Of a stretch of 64,000 nt of DNA, positions 8,571 to 16,510 are shown piece after piece. Positions within the stretch are counted from its first letter, which is position 1. Each line of letters starts with the position of its first letter. The DNA is from Sphingomonas sp. BT-65 (GTDB lineage: Bacteria > Pseudomonadota > Alphaproteobacteria > Sphingomonadales > Sphingomonadaceae), in assembly GCF_026107375.2 (NCBI RefSeq), contig NZ_JAPCIA010000001.1, positions 2,952,251 to 3,016,250 on the forward strand, in the 5' to 3' direction. A model generated the notes under the pieces. It was not told where the DNA came from and did no database searches. It was given only the letters and a program-made list of their open reading frames with translations. The position numbers and the translations under genes were made by a program.

Positions 8571-9356
8571 TCAGGCCGCCGTCCAGCCGCCGTCCATGGC
8601 ATAGTTCGCACCGGTGATCGCGCTCGCTTCATCGCGACAGAGGAAAACCGCGAGCGCGGCGACCTGTTCCGGCTGGACGAACTGCTTGGTCGGCTGGGCA
8701 TCGAGCAGGACGTCATTGATCACCTGCTCGCGCGTCATGTTGCGCGCCTTCATCGTGTCCGGGATCTGGTTCTCCACGAGCGGCGTCCAGACATAGCCGG
8801 GCGAGATGCAGTTGACCGTGACGCCGTCGGTCGCGGTCTCCAGCGCGATCGTCTTGGTGAGGCCGGCGATGCCGTGCTTGGCGGCGACATAGGCCGATTT
8901 GTTGGGACTCGCGACCAGGCTGTGGGCGGAGGCGGTGTTGATGATCCGCCCCCATTTCGCCGCCTTCATGTGCGGTACGGCGGCGCGCATCATGTGCCAC
9001 GCGCTGGACAGGTTGATCGCGATGATCGCGTCCCATTTCTCGACCGGAAAATCCTCGATCGCCGCGACGTGTTGAATGCCGGCGTTGTTGACGATGACGT
9101 CCGGCCCGCCGAGTTCGGCGTGGCAGCGCTCGACCATCGCATAGATCGCGTCGGGCTTGGACATGTCGGCGCCGTCGTAGAGCGCCTTGGCGCCGCTCAG
9201 CGCCTCGAGGCCGGCGCGCTCGGTCTCGATCGCCGCGGCGTCGCCGAAGCCGTTGATCACCACGCTCGCGCCCTCGGCGGCGAACGCCTTGGCGATGGCG
9301 AGGCCGATGCCCGAGGTCGAGCCGGTGATGATGGCGGACTTGCCCTTGAGGAACAT
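8571..9356 (-). CDS. bdhA: 3-hydroxybutyrate dehydrogenase
   Basis: 261-residue short-chain dehydrogenase. The cofactor motif TGSTSGIG is at about residues 11-18, NNAG at about 90, and the catalytic Ser-Tyr-Lys in SAHSLVASPNKSAYVAAKHG. Features specific to 3-hydroxybutyrate dehydrogenases are also visible: NAGIQHV (substrate Gln/His), SPGYVWTPLVENQI (the Trp loop) and the MTREQVINDVLLDAQPTKQF lid. It interconverts 3-hydroxybutyrate and acetoacetate with NAD, as part of PHB/ketone-body use. The Shine-Dalgarno AAGGAG overlaps the stop of the upstream patatin gene, so the two are coupled. Confidence 0.92.
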   Translation of the reverse strand: MFLKGKSAIITGSTSGIGLAIAKAFAAEGASVVINGFGDAAAIETERAGLEALSGAKALYDGADMSKPDAIYAMVERCHAELGGPDVIVNNAGIQHVAAIEDFPVEKWDAIIAINLSSAWHMMRAAVPHMKAAKWGRIINTASAHSLVASPNKSAYVAAKHGIAGLTKTIALETATDGVTVNCISPGYVWTPLVENQIPDTMKARNMTREQVINDVLLDAQPTKQFVQPEQVAALAVFLCRDEASAITGANYAMDGGWTAA

Positions 9357-9365
9357 GGTGACTCC

Positions 9366-10535
9366 TTAGCTTCTGGCGAGGTCGAAGGCGGCGGTACGGC
9401 CGTCGATGATGTTGCTGGCGACGAGGCGCGCATTCTCCATCGTGCGCTCGGTATCGACCAGGCCGGCTTCCCAATGTTCGCGCATCGAGCGCGCGGAGAA
9501 TTCGAAGTCGCGGCTGCCGCCTTCCCACGCATTGGCGCGATAGATCAGATGGACGAGGCTCACGGGCTTCTCGTCCGCCACGGCGCGCAATGCGGCGACG
9601 TCGGGATCATTGTGCAGCTCGGGCGGGAGCTTGGCGAGCACCTTGCGGATCGCCTCGCGCTCCTGGCGCAGCCGCATCCGCTCGGCCGAGACCTGGCGCG
9701 TGCGGCTCGAGAAGCGGATCTCCTTCTCGCGCGCCATCACGTCGGTGATCGTGCGCGGCATCACCGCGGCGGAGGAGAAGAGGTCGACCTGGAACACCAG
9801 CATCGGTTCGGCCTGGTGATCGAGCACATGCGTCAGCGGCGTGTTGGAGACGAGCCCGCCGTCCCAATAATATTTGCCGTCGATCTCGATCGGCGGAAGC
9901 CCCGGCGGCAGCGCGCCCGAGGCCATGATATGGCGCGCGTCGATCCGCTCCTGAGTCGTGTCGAAATAGCGGAAATTGCCGCTCTCGATCTCGACCGCGC
10001 CGACCGACAGGCGCACCGGACCGTCATTGAGCAGATCCCAGTCGATCAGCGAGTCGAGCGTCGCCCGCAATGGTTCGCTGTCGTAGAAGCTCAACGCCGA
10101 GCAGCTGCCCGGTGTCGCGAGCATCGGCAAGAAGAGATGCGGGCGGAAGAAGCCCGGCACGCCCTGCGCCAATACCATCGCCGCCGACCATTCGTGCACC
10201 GCCTCGCGCACCTCGTCCTGCGGGAAGATCGGGAAGCTCGGCAGCGCGCTGGTGACCGTCTGCCAGAAGGCGGTGAGCCGCTCGACGCGGCGCTCGGGCG
10301 GGTTGCCCGCGACGATCGCGGCGTTGACCGCGCCGATCGAGATGCCGGCGACCCAGTCGATCTCGATCTCCACCTCGGCCAGCGCCTCGATCACCCCGGC
10401 CTGATAGCTGCCAAGCGCGCCGCCGCCCTGGAGCACCAGCGCCACGCAATCGGGCAGCGGGAGTGGACGCGCGCCCTTCGATCGGCGCCCCGATCTGCTG
10501 TGCTGCGGTTCGGCATCGGCCATGGCGCCGGTCAT
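9366..10535 (-). CDS. patatin-like phospholipase family protein
   Basis: About 389 residues from the ATG at 10535; the exact start is uncertain (10523 and 10643 are also in frame, but 10643 would overlap the divergent gene). The patatin catalytic set is present: oxyanion-hole glycines in LQGGGALGSYQAGV, nucleophile Ser in GISIGAVNAA and Asp in YWDGGLVSNTPL (DGG). The C-terminal quarter, after FQVDLFSSAA, matches the DUF3734 extension common in proteobacterial PHB-locus patatins. Co-transcription with 3-hydroxybutyrate dehydrogenase supports a role around PHB or acyl-lipid turnover. It is cytoplasmic, with no signal. Confidence 0.87.
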   Translation of the reverse strand: MTGAMADAEPQHSRSGRRSKGARPLPLPDCVALVLQGGGALGSYQAGVIEALAEVEIEIDWVAGISIGAVNAAIVAGNPPERRVERLTAFWQTVTSALPSFPIFPQDEVREAVHEWSAAMVLAQGVPGFFRPHLFLPMLATPGSCSALSFYDSEPLRATLDSLIDWDLLNDGPVRLSVGAVEIESGNFRYFDTTQERIDARHIMASGALPPGLPPIEIDGKYYWDGGLVSNTPLTHVLDHQAEPMLVFQVDLFSSAAVMPRTITDVMAREKEIRFSSRTRQVSAERMRLRQEREAIRKVLAKLPPELHNDPDVAALRAVADEKPVSLVHLIYRANAWEGGSRDFEFSARSMREHWEAGLVDTERTMENARLVASNIIDGRTAAFDLARS

Positions 10536-10641
10536 GCCGCGCCGCAGCGAGAAGGGCAATCGCGTTATGTGCAAATCGGCGTGCAACGCGCGGCGGGTTG
10601 GGGCATTGTCGCGGATAGGAAACGACAACAGGGTGAGCGCC

Positions 10642-11541
10642 ATGCGGCTCGACGATCTCGATCCCAGCGAAAATGTCCGTGACCTGGGTCAGGGCAGCGG
10701 CGGAGGCGGCTTCGGCGGGGGCGGCAACATCCTGCTCGGCCTGCTCCCGATGCTGTTGGGCAGCCGGCTCGGCTGCGGCACGATCGCGCTGATCGCGATC
10801 GGCGTCGCGATCTTCATGGCGATCGGCGGCGGTGGTGGGCTGCTCACGGGCGGCGTTGCGCCGACCGGCAGCGGTGGACAGCAGCAGGTAGGGGCGAACA
10901 AGCCCTGCGACACGCCGGCGGAATTGCAGGCGTGCCGCGTGATGACCAGCACCGAGCAGACCTGGAACCAGCTCTTCGCGGCGCAGGGCGCGCGCTACCA
11001 GCCGCCGGTGCTCAACTTCTACCAGCGCAGCGTCCAGTCGGGCTGCGGCAATGCCTCGTCGGCGGCCGGCCCCTTCTATTGCCCGGCGGATCGCGGCGTG
11101 TATCTCGACACCGGCTTCTTCCAGGAGCTGGCGCAGCGCTTCGGTGCGGCGGGCGACTTCGCACAGAATTACGTGATCGCGCACGAAGTAGGGCACCATA
11201 TCCAGAACATCACCGGCACAATGGAACAGGTCCGTGCCCAGCAAGCCCGGATGAACCGCGCCCAGGGCAATGCACTGTCCGTTCGCGTCGAGCTGCAGGC
11301 GGATTGCTATGCCGGCGTCTGGGCGGCGCGCAACAAGAACCGGCTGGAGGCGGGCGACATCGAGGAAGGGATGCGCGCGGCCGAGGCGATCGGCGACGAC
11401 ACGCTCCAGAAGCAGGCGCAGGGCACGGTGGTGCCCGAGAGCTTCACCCACGGCACCTCGGCGCAACGCATGCAATGGCTGCGGCGCGGGCTCGAGACCG
11501 GCGACCCGGCGCAGTGCGACACCTTCCAGGGCGCGATCTGA
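10642..11541 (+). CDS. neutral zinc metallopeptidase (YpfJ-like)
   Basis: 299 residues from the ATG at 10642. A short N-terminus (MRLDDLDPSENVRD) leads to a glycine-rich stretch and one transmembrane helix (about residues 45-62), then a periplasmic domain. The zinc motif HEVGHH is at about 181-186 in VIAHEVGHHIQNITG, and downstream ELQADCYAGVWA supplies the third ligand. Four cysteines (including CGNASSAAGPFYC) suggest disulfides. This matches the putative neutral zinc metallopeptidase family (Pfam Zn_peptidase, E. coli YpfJ); substrate unknown. It is divergent from the patatin gene and followed 16 bases later by a Gre-like factor. Confidence 0.88.
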   Translation: MRLDDLDPSENVRDLGQGSGGGGFGGGGNILLGLLPMLLGSRLGCGTIALIAIGVAIFMAIGGGGGLLTGGVAPTGSGGQQQVGANKPCDTPAELQACRVMTSTEQTWNQLFAAQGARYQPPVLNFYQRSVQSGCGNASSAAGPFYCPADRGVYLDTGFFQELAQRFGAAGDFAQNYVIAHEVGHHIQNITGTMEQVRAQQARMNRAQGNALSVRVELQADCYAGVWAARNKNRLEAGDIEEGMRAAEAIGDDTLQKQAQGTVVPESFTHGTSAQRMQWLRRGLETGDPAQCDTFQGAI

Positions 11542-11557
11542 TGCCTTCGGTCCTAGC

Positions 11558-12034
11558 ATGAGCGTCGCGTTCCGGCGCGAGAGCGACGAGGAGCACAAGG
11601 AACCGCGCTTCGAGCTGCCGATCCCGTCCGGCCCCAATCTGGTGACTGCGCGCGGACTGGCGCTGATCGGCGCGCGCGTGGTCGAGCTCGAGGCCGCGGT
11701 CGCTGCGGCGCTCGGCGATGAAGCGCGCGAGGTGCTGCGGCGCGACCTGCGTTACTGGCATACCCGCCAGACCACCGCCGAGCTCGCGCCGGTGCCGGGC
11801 GACGGTCTGGTGGCGATCGGATCGCGCGTGCGCTTCCGGTTGAACGGGCGCGAGCGGCGGATCGACATCGTCGGACATGACGAGGCCGAGCCCGCGGCCG
11901 ACCGGATCGCGTTCCAGGCGCCGCTCGCCGCCGCGCTGATCGGGGCCGAGCCTGGCGAACGCGTCGACTTCAACGGCCGCGACGAGGCGATCGAGGTGAT
12001 CGCGACGGGGGCGATTCCGGACGCTGCGGCCTAG
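11558..12034 (+). CDS. GreA/GreB family transcription factor
   Basis: 158 residues. The N-terminal half is helical and charged (an antiparallel coiled coil about 30-75, with EAREVLRRDLRYWHTRQ). The C-terminal half is the FKBP-like Gre domain, beginning IGSRVRFRLNGRERRIDIVG and ending PGERVDF. Gre factors enter the RNA polymerase secondary channel and stimulate cleavage of backtracked RNA; shorter-coil homologues such as Rnk instead antagonise this. Which applies here cannot be told from sequence. It starts 16 bases after the metallopeptidase stop, same strand. Confidence 0.8.
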   Translation: MSVAFRRESDEEHKEPRFELPIPSGPNLVTARGLALIGARVVELEAAVAAALGDEAREVLRRDLRYWHTRQTTAELAPVPGDGLVAIGSRVRFRLNGRERRIDIVGHDEAEPAADRIAFQAPLAAALIGAEPGERVDFNGRDEAIEVIATGAIPDAAA

Positions 12035-12169
12035 CAGCAGGTCTCGTCAGGTCGGCACGGCGGATCTGAAATCGACCGCTTTCGCTGATCTCCGCGCGGA
12101 CGCTGCGCCCGACATGGCCGCCGATCAGTCCGGTCCTTCAGCTGATCCTCCCCATCCCGTGCCGGTCCG

Positions 12170-12583
12170 CTATTTGGGCGCGGCCTTCTCGATGTCCTTC
12201 GCCAGTCCGTGCGCGAACTGGAGGCAGGCGTTGATCGCATTGCTGATCGTCGCATGGTCCCGCGACCGTGTGATGGCGCGGCCATGCTCGAGATTCCGCG
12301 CCTGCTCCTCGGCGCTGAGCACCTTGGCCGAGGCCATCGAGTCCGCCATGTAGACGACCAACTTGTGCGAGCTCTGGAAAATGCGGTCGGCATCCGCATT
12401 GCCCGACGACTTGGGAACATTGTCCATCAGTCCCCGGCATTGGAACACGGTCACCGCCCCCTCGCGCAAGGCGGCATTCTGCGGCAAGCCCGCATGCGCC
12501 GGCATTGCCGTCGTCACGAGGGCGAGCAGGGCTGCCGGGAGGATCCGCGATGTTTGCGATGCCGTACGAGGACCGTTGTGCAT
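12170..12583 (-). CDS. exported hypothetical protein
   Basis: 137 residues from the ATG at 12583, chosen because it gives a normal signal peptide (about 28 residues, ending MPAHA); an in-frame ATG at 12622 would add 13 residues. The mature protein is small and mostly helical, with two cysteines (VFQCRGLMD and INACLQFAH), probably disulfide-bonded in the periplasm. I do not recognise the family. Neither start has a strong Shine-Dalgarno. It lies between the Gre gene (convergent) and the DUF2171 gene, separated from the latter by a terminator hairpin. Confidence 0.55.
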   Translation of the reverse strand: MHNGPRTASQTSRILPAALLALVTTAMPAHAGLPQNAALREGAVTVFQCRGLMDNVPKSSGNADADRIFQSSHKLVVYMADSMASAKVLSAEEQARNLEHGRAITRSRDHATISNAINACLQFAHGLAKDIEKAAPK

Positions 12584-12648
12584 GAGCGACTCGGCTGCTG
12601 TGGCTGGCGCACCATAGTGCATCGACGCACCGGCGAATAGCGCATGCG

Positions 12649-12674
12649 AAACGCCCGGGACACCGTCCCGGGCG
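12649..12674 (-). terminator. terminator hairpin after DUF2171 gene
   Basis: A perfect 10-bp inverted repeat (12652-12661 with 12665-12674; arms CGCCCGGGAC / GTCCCGGGCG) with a 3-base loop, followed on the minus strand by TTT. It lies 33 bases past the stop of the minus-strand DUF2171 gene. Confidence 0.75.
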
Positions 12675-12706
12675 CTCGTGCGGCAAGGAGCGGAAGCTCC
12701 GCCGGT

Positions 12707-13642
12707 TCAATAGGTGCCGGAGAAGCTCCGGTTGAGATAATGGGCGCCGCGGGTGTCGTCGCGCTCGCCGAATAGCGCGCCGCTGCGCTCCTCGTCGCGC
12801 CACGCCGCCTTGGCCTCGTCCGCGCTCTTGCGGATCGTCACCTTGTCGTCGACCGCCTCGATCCAGCGCGACGGGATCGAATGGTGATGGCCGCCGGCAT
12901 CGGGATCGCTCTTGGTCAGGATGATGCGGTCGCCGCGCACCTTGTCGACGGTGCCGACATGCTGGCCGTCCGAACCGAGTACCTCCATGTGCTCGGTCAC
13001 GCGCTGGAGCGAGCCGCGCTGGGTCTGGCGTTCGTTGCGCCAGCTGCCGAACTCGTTCTCGAACCGGGTCGCGTTCTCGCGGCGATATTCGTCATAGTCG
13101 CGGTCGAGATCCTCGATCTGGCGGCGGCGCCAGCCGTGATAGTCGTCGTCGCGGCTCCAGCGGCTGCCGTAACGTTCGTCATAGCGCGCGTCGGCCGCCC
13201 GGCGGCGTTCCGCCTCCTCGTCGCCGAACCACGAGCGGACCTCGTCGCCGGCGCGGCTGAAGAAGTCGCGGTCCTGATAGGCATAGCCTTCGGGGCGGCG
13301 CTCATAATCGCGGCCGAAGTCGCGGCGCCCGCCGGCACGGCGCCCCTCGTCATAGCCGCCATAGGAGCTGCCATAGCCGCGATAGCTGCCAGCGCCGCGG
13401 GCATTGCTGCCGCGGTTCCAATCGCTGTCGTCGTCGCGGCCGAAGCGCGATCCGTAATAATCGCGGTCCCGCCAGGATTCGCGGCCGCGATCGAGCTGGC
13501 CCGCCGCAGCATATTCACGCGCGCTGGAGCGATAGCGGTCTCGATCCGGGTCATAGCCATAGCCGTAGCGCTGCGACGCTTCGCTGTCGCGCGTGCCCCA
13601 GATCTCGTCACGGCCCTGGCGTGGATAAGGTTCGTAGCCCAT
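12707..13642 (-). CDS. DUF2171 / PRC-barrel-like protein with arginine-tyrosine-rich N-terminus
   Basis: 311 residues from the ATG at 13642, which has a strong GAGGAGG site. About the first 230 residues are low-complexity, rich in Arg, Asp, Tyr, Gly and Ser (many RDR, YGS and DRYR runs), likely disordered. The C-terminal 80 residues form a small beta-barrel: HMEVLGSDGQHVGTVDKVRG, DRIILTKSDP, HHHSIPSRWIEAVDDKVTI. This is the DUF2171 signature, which resembles PRC barrels. Family function is unknown; such proteins are often stress-related in sphingomonads. It stands alone between a terminator and the tRNA-Ala gene. Confidence 0.75.
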   Translation of the reverse strand: MGYEPYPRQGRDEIWGTRDSEASQRYGYGYDPDRDRYRSSAREYAAAGQLDRGRESWRDRDYYGSRFGRDDDSDWNRGSNARGAGSYRGYGSSYGGYDEGRRAGGRRDFGRDYERRPEGYAYQDRDFFSRAGDEVRSWFGDEEAERRRAADARYDERYGSRWSRDDDYHGWRRRQIEDLDRDYDEYRRENATRFENEFGSWRNERQTQRGSLQRVTEHMEVLGSDGQHVGTVDKVRGDRIILTKSDPDAGGHHHSIPSRWIEAVDDKVTIRKSADEAKAAWRDEERSGALFGERDDTRGAHYLNRSFSGTY

Positions 13643-13874
13643 TGGAAATCCTCCTCTTTCATCGGAATTCCGGGCGCGTGGGGTCCACGCGCCCCACAGG
13701 TGAAAAAAGGATCGGGAGGGGCATTTGTTCCAGCGCGCCGGGGCCGGGTTGCGGCGAGGAGAAGCAATCCGCCGCCCAGCCGGAAACGCGCGCCAGAAAA
13801 AGCGCATCAGGGCCGTTGCATCAGCGCGGGAGTGAAGCTAGAGGGACCGCCTTCCGGCATTGCCGGGGTGGAGC

Positions 13875-13950
13875 GGGGCTGTAGCTCAGATGGGAGAGCG
13901 CTGCAATCGCACTGCAGAGGTCAGGGGTTCGATTCCCCTCAGCTCCACCA
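13875..13950 (+). tRNA. tRNA-Ala (anticodon CGC)
   Basis: 76 bases including an encoded CCA. Acceptor stem GGGGCTG pairs with CAGCTCC (one G-U). D-arm contains TAGCTCAGATGGGAGAGC. The anticodon stem CTGCA/TGCAG encloses loop ATCGCAC with anticodon CGC, reading GCG. T-arm is GGGGTTCGATTCCCC. The body is complete with no intron. It sits exactly where housekeeping genes give way to the pectin locus. Confidence 0.96.
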
Positions 13951-13990
13951 GACTTTCACGGCACGAGGCGGATTGAGGACAATCGTCTCG

Positions 13991-14959
13991 CTATTTTGCT
14001 AGCGGGTCGATCCAGCCGATATCGCCTTTGAAGAACGCGGACAGCGTCCACTGCTCCGCTTCCGCGTCGCTCAACTGATGCGAGCGGGGATCGCGCGTGG
14101 CAGGCGACGCGCCCGGCCCGCGCGAACGATATTCGGCGTAATAAGCCGTATCCAGCGTCTTAGACCGGTCAGGATACCATTCGCGCCAGCCCGCCGGTGC
14201 GATGGGCGCGTCCATCTGCGTGTTGAGCCAGATCACCCGGGCATAGGGCCGCCACGCGCGCCCCAGGAACACGCCGTCCGACGCCGGGTACGAGGTCAGC
14301 CGGCAGTCGCTGAACACGAAGGCGCTGTCCTCGTCGGGGCTGTTGCGGCTCTGCGCGGTGTAGAAGATGTTCGAGCGCTCGACCCCGTGGAGATGGCACC
14401 GCTCGAAATAGGCCTTGGCATTGCCGAACACGAAGTCGACATGCCCCTCGACATAGCAGTCGCGAAAGACGTGGCGGTTCTGCTTGCCCTGCGGCTGGAC
14501 CAGATAGAGCGTGTCCTGCGTGCTCAGGATGCGCACGCGGGTGAGCACCGCGCGGTCGCCCGATAGCGCGAGCGCGACTGCCTGCGAGTTCTTGCGCGCC
14601 GGATCGCTGCCCCAATCGTTCGCGATCGTCAGATTGTCGGCGCGGAAGCCGTCCCCCGCCACATAGACGCTCGGCGTCTTGTAGGTGTTGCCCACCGTGA
14701 TCGAGCTGTCGCCATAGACCAGCACGACATCCTCGGGCTTGGCCCCGATACCGGTCAGGTGGACGTTCGCCTTCCCGATCCACAGCTTCTCGCGATAGGT
14801 GCCCGGCGCGATCCGCACCTCGCCGCCGGACGCCGGCAACGCCGCGATCGCCGCGCCGACGGTCCGATACCCCTTGCCGCGCGGCGCCACCTGCACCGTC
14901 TCGGCGATGGCGAGCGACGACCAGCCGAGCAGCAGCAGGCCGAGCAGCAGCCGCTTCAT
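13991..14959 (-). CDS. pectin methylesterase (carbohydrate esterase family 8)
   Basis: 322 residues from the ATG at 14959, with a signal peptide (MKRLLLGLLLLGWSSLAIA). The parallel beta-helix PME signature residues are all present: Gln-Asp in STQDTLY, the catalytic Asp in GHVDFVFGNAKAYFERC, and the substrate-binding Arg/Trp in LGRAWRPYARV. The enzyme removes methyl esters from homogalacturonan, preparing it for the neighbouring polygalacturonase. It overlaps the upstream GH28 gene by 4 bases (ATGA), so demethylation and cleavage enzymes are translationally coupled. It is the first pectin gene after the tRNA. Confidence 0.93.
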   Translation of the reverse strand: MKRLLLGLLLLGWSSLAIAETVQVAPRGKGYRTVGAAIAALPASGGEVRIAPGTYREKLWIGKANVHLTGIGAKPEDVVLVYGDSSITVGNTYKTPSVYVAGDGFRADNLTIANDWGSDPARKNSQAVALALSGDRAVLTRVRILSTQDTLYLVQPQGKQNRHVFRDCYVEGHVDFVFGNAKAYFERCHLHGVERSNIFYTAQSRNSPDEDSAFVFSDCRLTSYPASDGVFLGRAWRPYARVIWLNTQMDAPIAPAGWREWYPDRSKTLDTAYYAEYRSRGPGASPATRDPRSHQLSDAEAEQWTLSAFFKGDIGWIDPLAK

Positions 14960-16389
14960 GCCGGCGACCATGGCTTGCCGTTGATCGTCACGCGCGCAGC
15001 GGTGACGTGCGCGTTCACCAGCCGGTTGCCCTGCTTCACATTCTCGAACCGGCAATCCTCGATCCGGATCGCGTCGACCGGCAGCTCGGGATAGCTCTGG
15101 ATGTCGAGCGCGTAGAGGCTGCCCTTGCTGCGCACGTTGCGCATCGTCACGCCACCCACACGACGCGGCAGGAAATTGCCTCGCGTGCCCTTCCTGCCGG
15201 ATTCGCTGTAGAGCAGGCTGATCTCGAGCACGCCCTCGCCCACGCTGTCGACCTCGACGTCGCGGAACAGGATATTCTCGATATAACCGCCGCGGAACGA
15301 ATTGCTCTTGAGCCGCAGCGCGCGCAGCAGGTCGGATCCGCCCATCCGGCAATCGCGGATATAGACGTTGCGGATCCCGCCCGAGGCCTCGCTGCCCAGC
15401 GACACGCCGCCGTGCCCGTCGCGCATGCGGCAGTTGCGCACGACGATATTCTCGCTCGGCACGTTGATGCGGCGGCCGTCGAAGTTGCGGCCGCTCTTGA
15501 TCGCGATGCAATCATCGCCCGCGGTGAAGTCGCACCTCTCGATCAGCACGTCGCGGCACGATTCCGGGTTGCAGCCGTCATTGTTCGGGCCGAGCGAGTT
15601 TATCGTCACCCCACGCACGATGACGTTGGTGCACAGCACCGGATGGACGATCCACATCGGCGAGCCGAGGATCGTCGGCCCGTCGATCAGCACGTTGCGG
15701 CAGCGATAGGGCTGGATGAAGTTCGGGCGCAGATAGGCTCCCGGGCCCATGATCCGCTCGGACGCCGGCGCGCCGCGCTCGGCCATCTCGGCAAGCCGCC
15801 GCTGCGCCGCCTGTCGGCCGGCGTTCATCGCGGCGTCCGTACGCGAGATCCAGCCCCACCAATTCTTCCATCCCGCCTGCCCGTCGAGCGTGCCCGGACC
15901 GGTGATCGCAACATCCTCCGCATCGAACGCATAGATCAGCGGCGCGAAGTTCATGCACTCGACGCCCTCGAACCGGGTCAGCACCAGCGGCAGATAGTCG
16001 TTGGGGTCGGTCGAGAAACGCAGCGTCGCCCCCGCGGAAACGTGCAGATTGACGCGGCTGCGCAGGCGGATGCCCTTGGTCGGCCAGGTACCCGCCGGGA
16101 TCACCACCCGCCCGCCGCCGGCCGTGGCGCAGGCGTCGATCGCTGCCCGGATCGCATCGCTGGTCCTGGCAAGGCTCGCCGGATCGGCGCCGTAGCGGCG
16201 GATGTCGAAATCCTCGGCGGGAAAGCGCGGCGCGCGGATGCGCGCGAGGATCGCCTCGGCCGGCGCCCAGTCGTCGGCCCGCGCCGCGCTAGCGACCGGA
16301 ATGGCCGTCGCCAGCGCCCCGCCGGCTGCACCGAACATGAGGTTCCGGCGCGTGATCGCTTCGCCCGCCATCTTCGTTCGCGGATCCAT
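14956..16389 (-). CDS. polygalacturonase (GH28), Tat-type leader
   Basis: 477 residues. The N-terminus (TRRNLMFGAAGGALATAIP, cleavage after ARA) looks like a Tat signal. The right-handed beta-helix follows, with all four GH28 motifs: NND in GPNNDGCNPES, GDD in TAGDDCIAIKSG, GHG in DGHGGVSLGSE and RLK in ALRLKSNS. These supply the catalytic aspartates and subsite +1 residues that hydrolyse alpha-1,4-galacturonosyl bonds. Residues 43-70 carry the usual pre-helix DIRRYGADP segment. Exo or endo action cannot be told. It is first in a two-gene operon with CE8 and divergent from the (alpha/alpha)6 glycosidase. Confidence 0.92.
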   Translation of the reverse strand: MDPRTKMAGEAITRRNLMFGAAGGALATAIPVASAARADDWAPAEAILARIRAPRFPAEDFDIRRYGADPASLARTSDAIRAAIDACATAGGGRVVIPAGTWPTKGIRLRSRVNLHVSAGATLRFSTDPNDYLPLVLTRFEGVECMNFAPLIYAFDAEDVAITGPGTLDGQAGWKNWWGWISRTDAAMNAGRQAAQRRLAEMAERGAPASERIMGPGAYLRPNFIQPYRCRNVLIDGPTILGSPMWIVHPVLCTNVIVRGVTINSLGPNNDGCNPESCRDVLIERCDFTAGDDCIAIKSGRNFDGRRINVPSENIVVRNCRMRDGHGGVSLGSEASGGIRNVYIRDCRMGGSDLLRALRLKSNSFRGGYIENILFRDVEVDSVGEGVLEISLLYSESGRKGTRGNFLPRRVGGVTMRNVRSKGSLYALDIQSYPELPVDAIRIEDCRFENVKQGNRLVNAHVTAARVTINGKPWSPA

Positions 16390-16510
16390 TCAGGCGCCTC
16401 TCTCAGAATATGCTGTTGGTCCAGGGCAGCGCCGAAAGCTTCTTTACCGCATGGCATCATGTCAATACATGTTATGTTTATTTGTATAGCCGCGTGGGAG
16501 AGCAGAGCTG

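Noticed and set aside
12881..14002. 373-codon plus-strand alanine/valine-rich frame that looks membrane-like
   Set aside because: It is antisense to the low-complexity Arg/Asp/Tyr part of the DUF2171 gene and runs through the tRNA gene; the hydrophobicity is a reverse-strand artefact.
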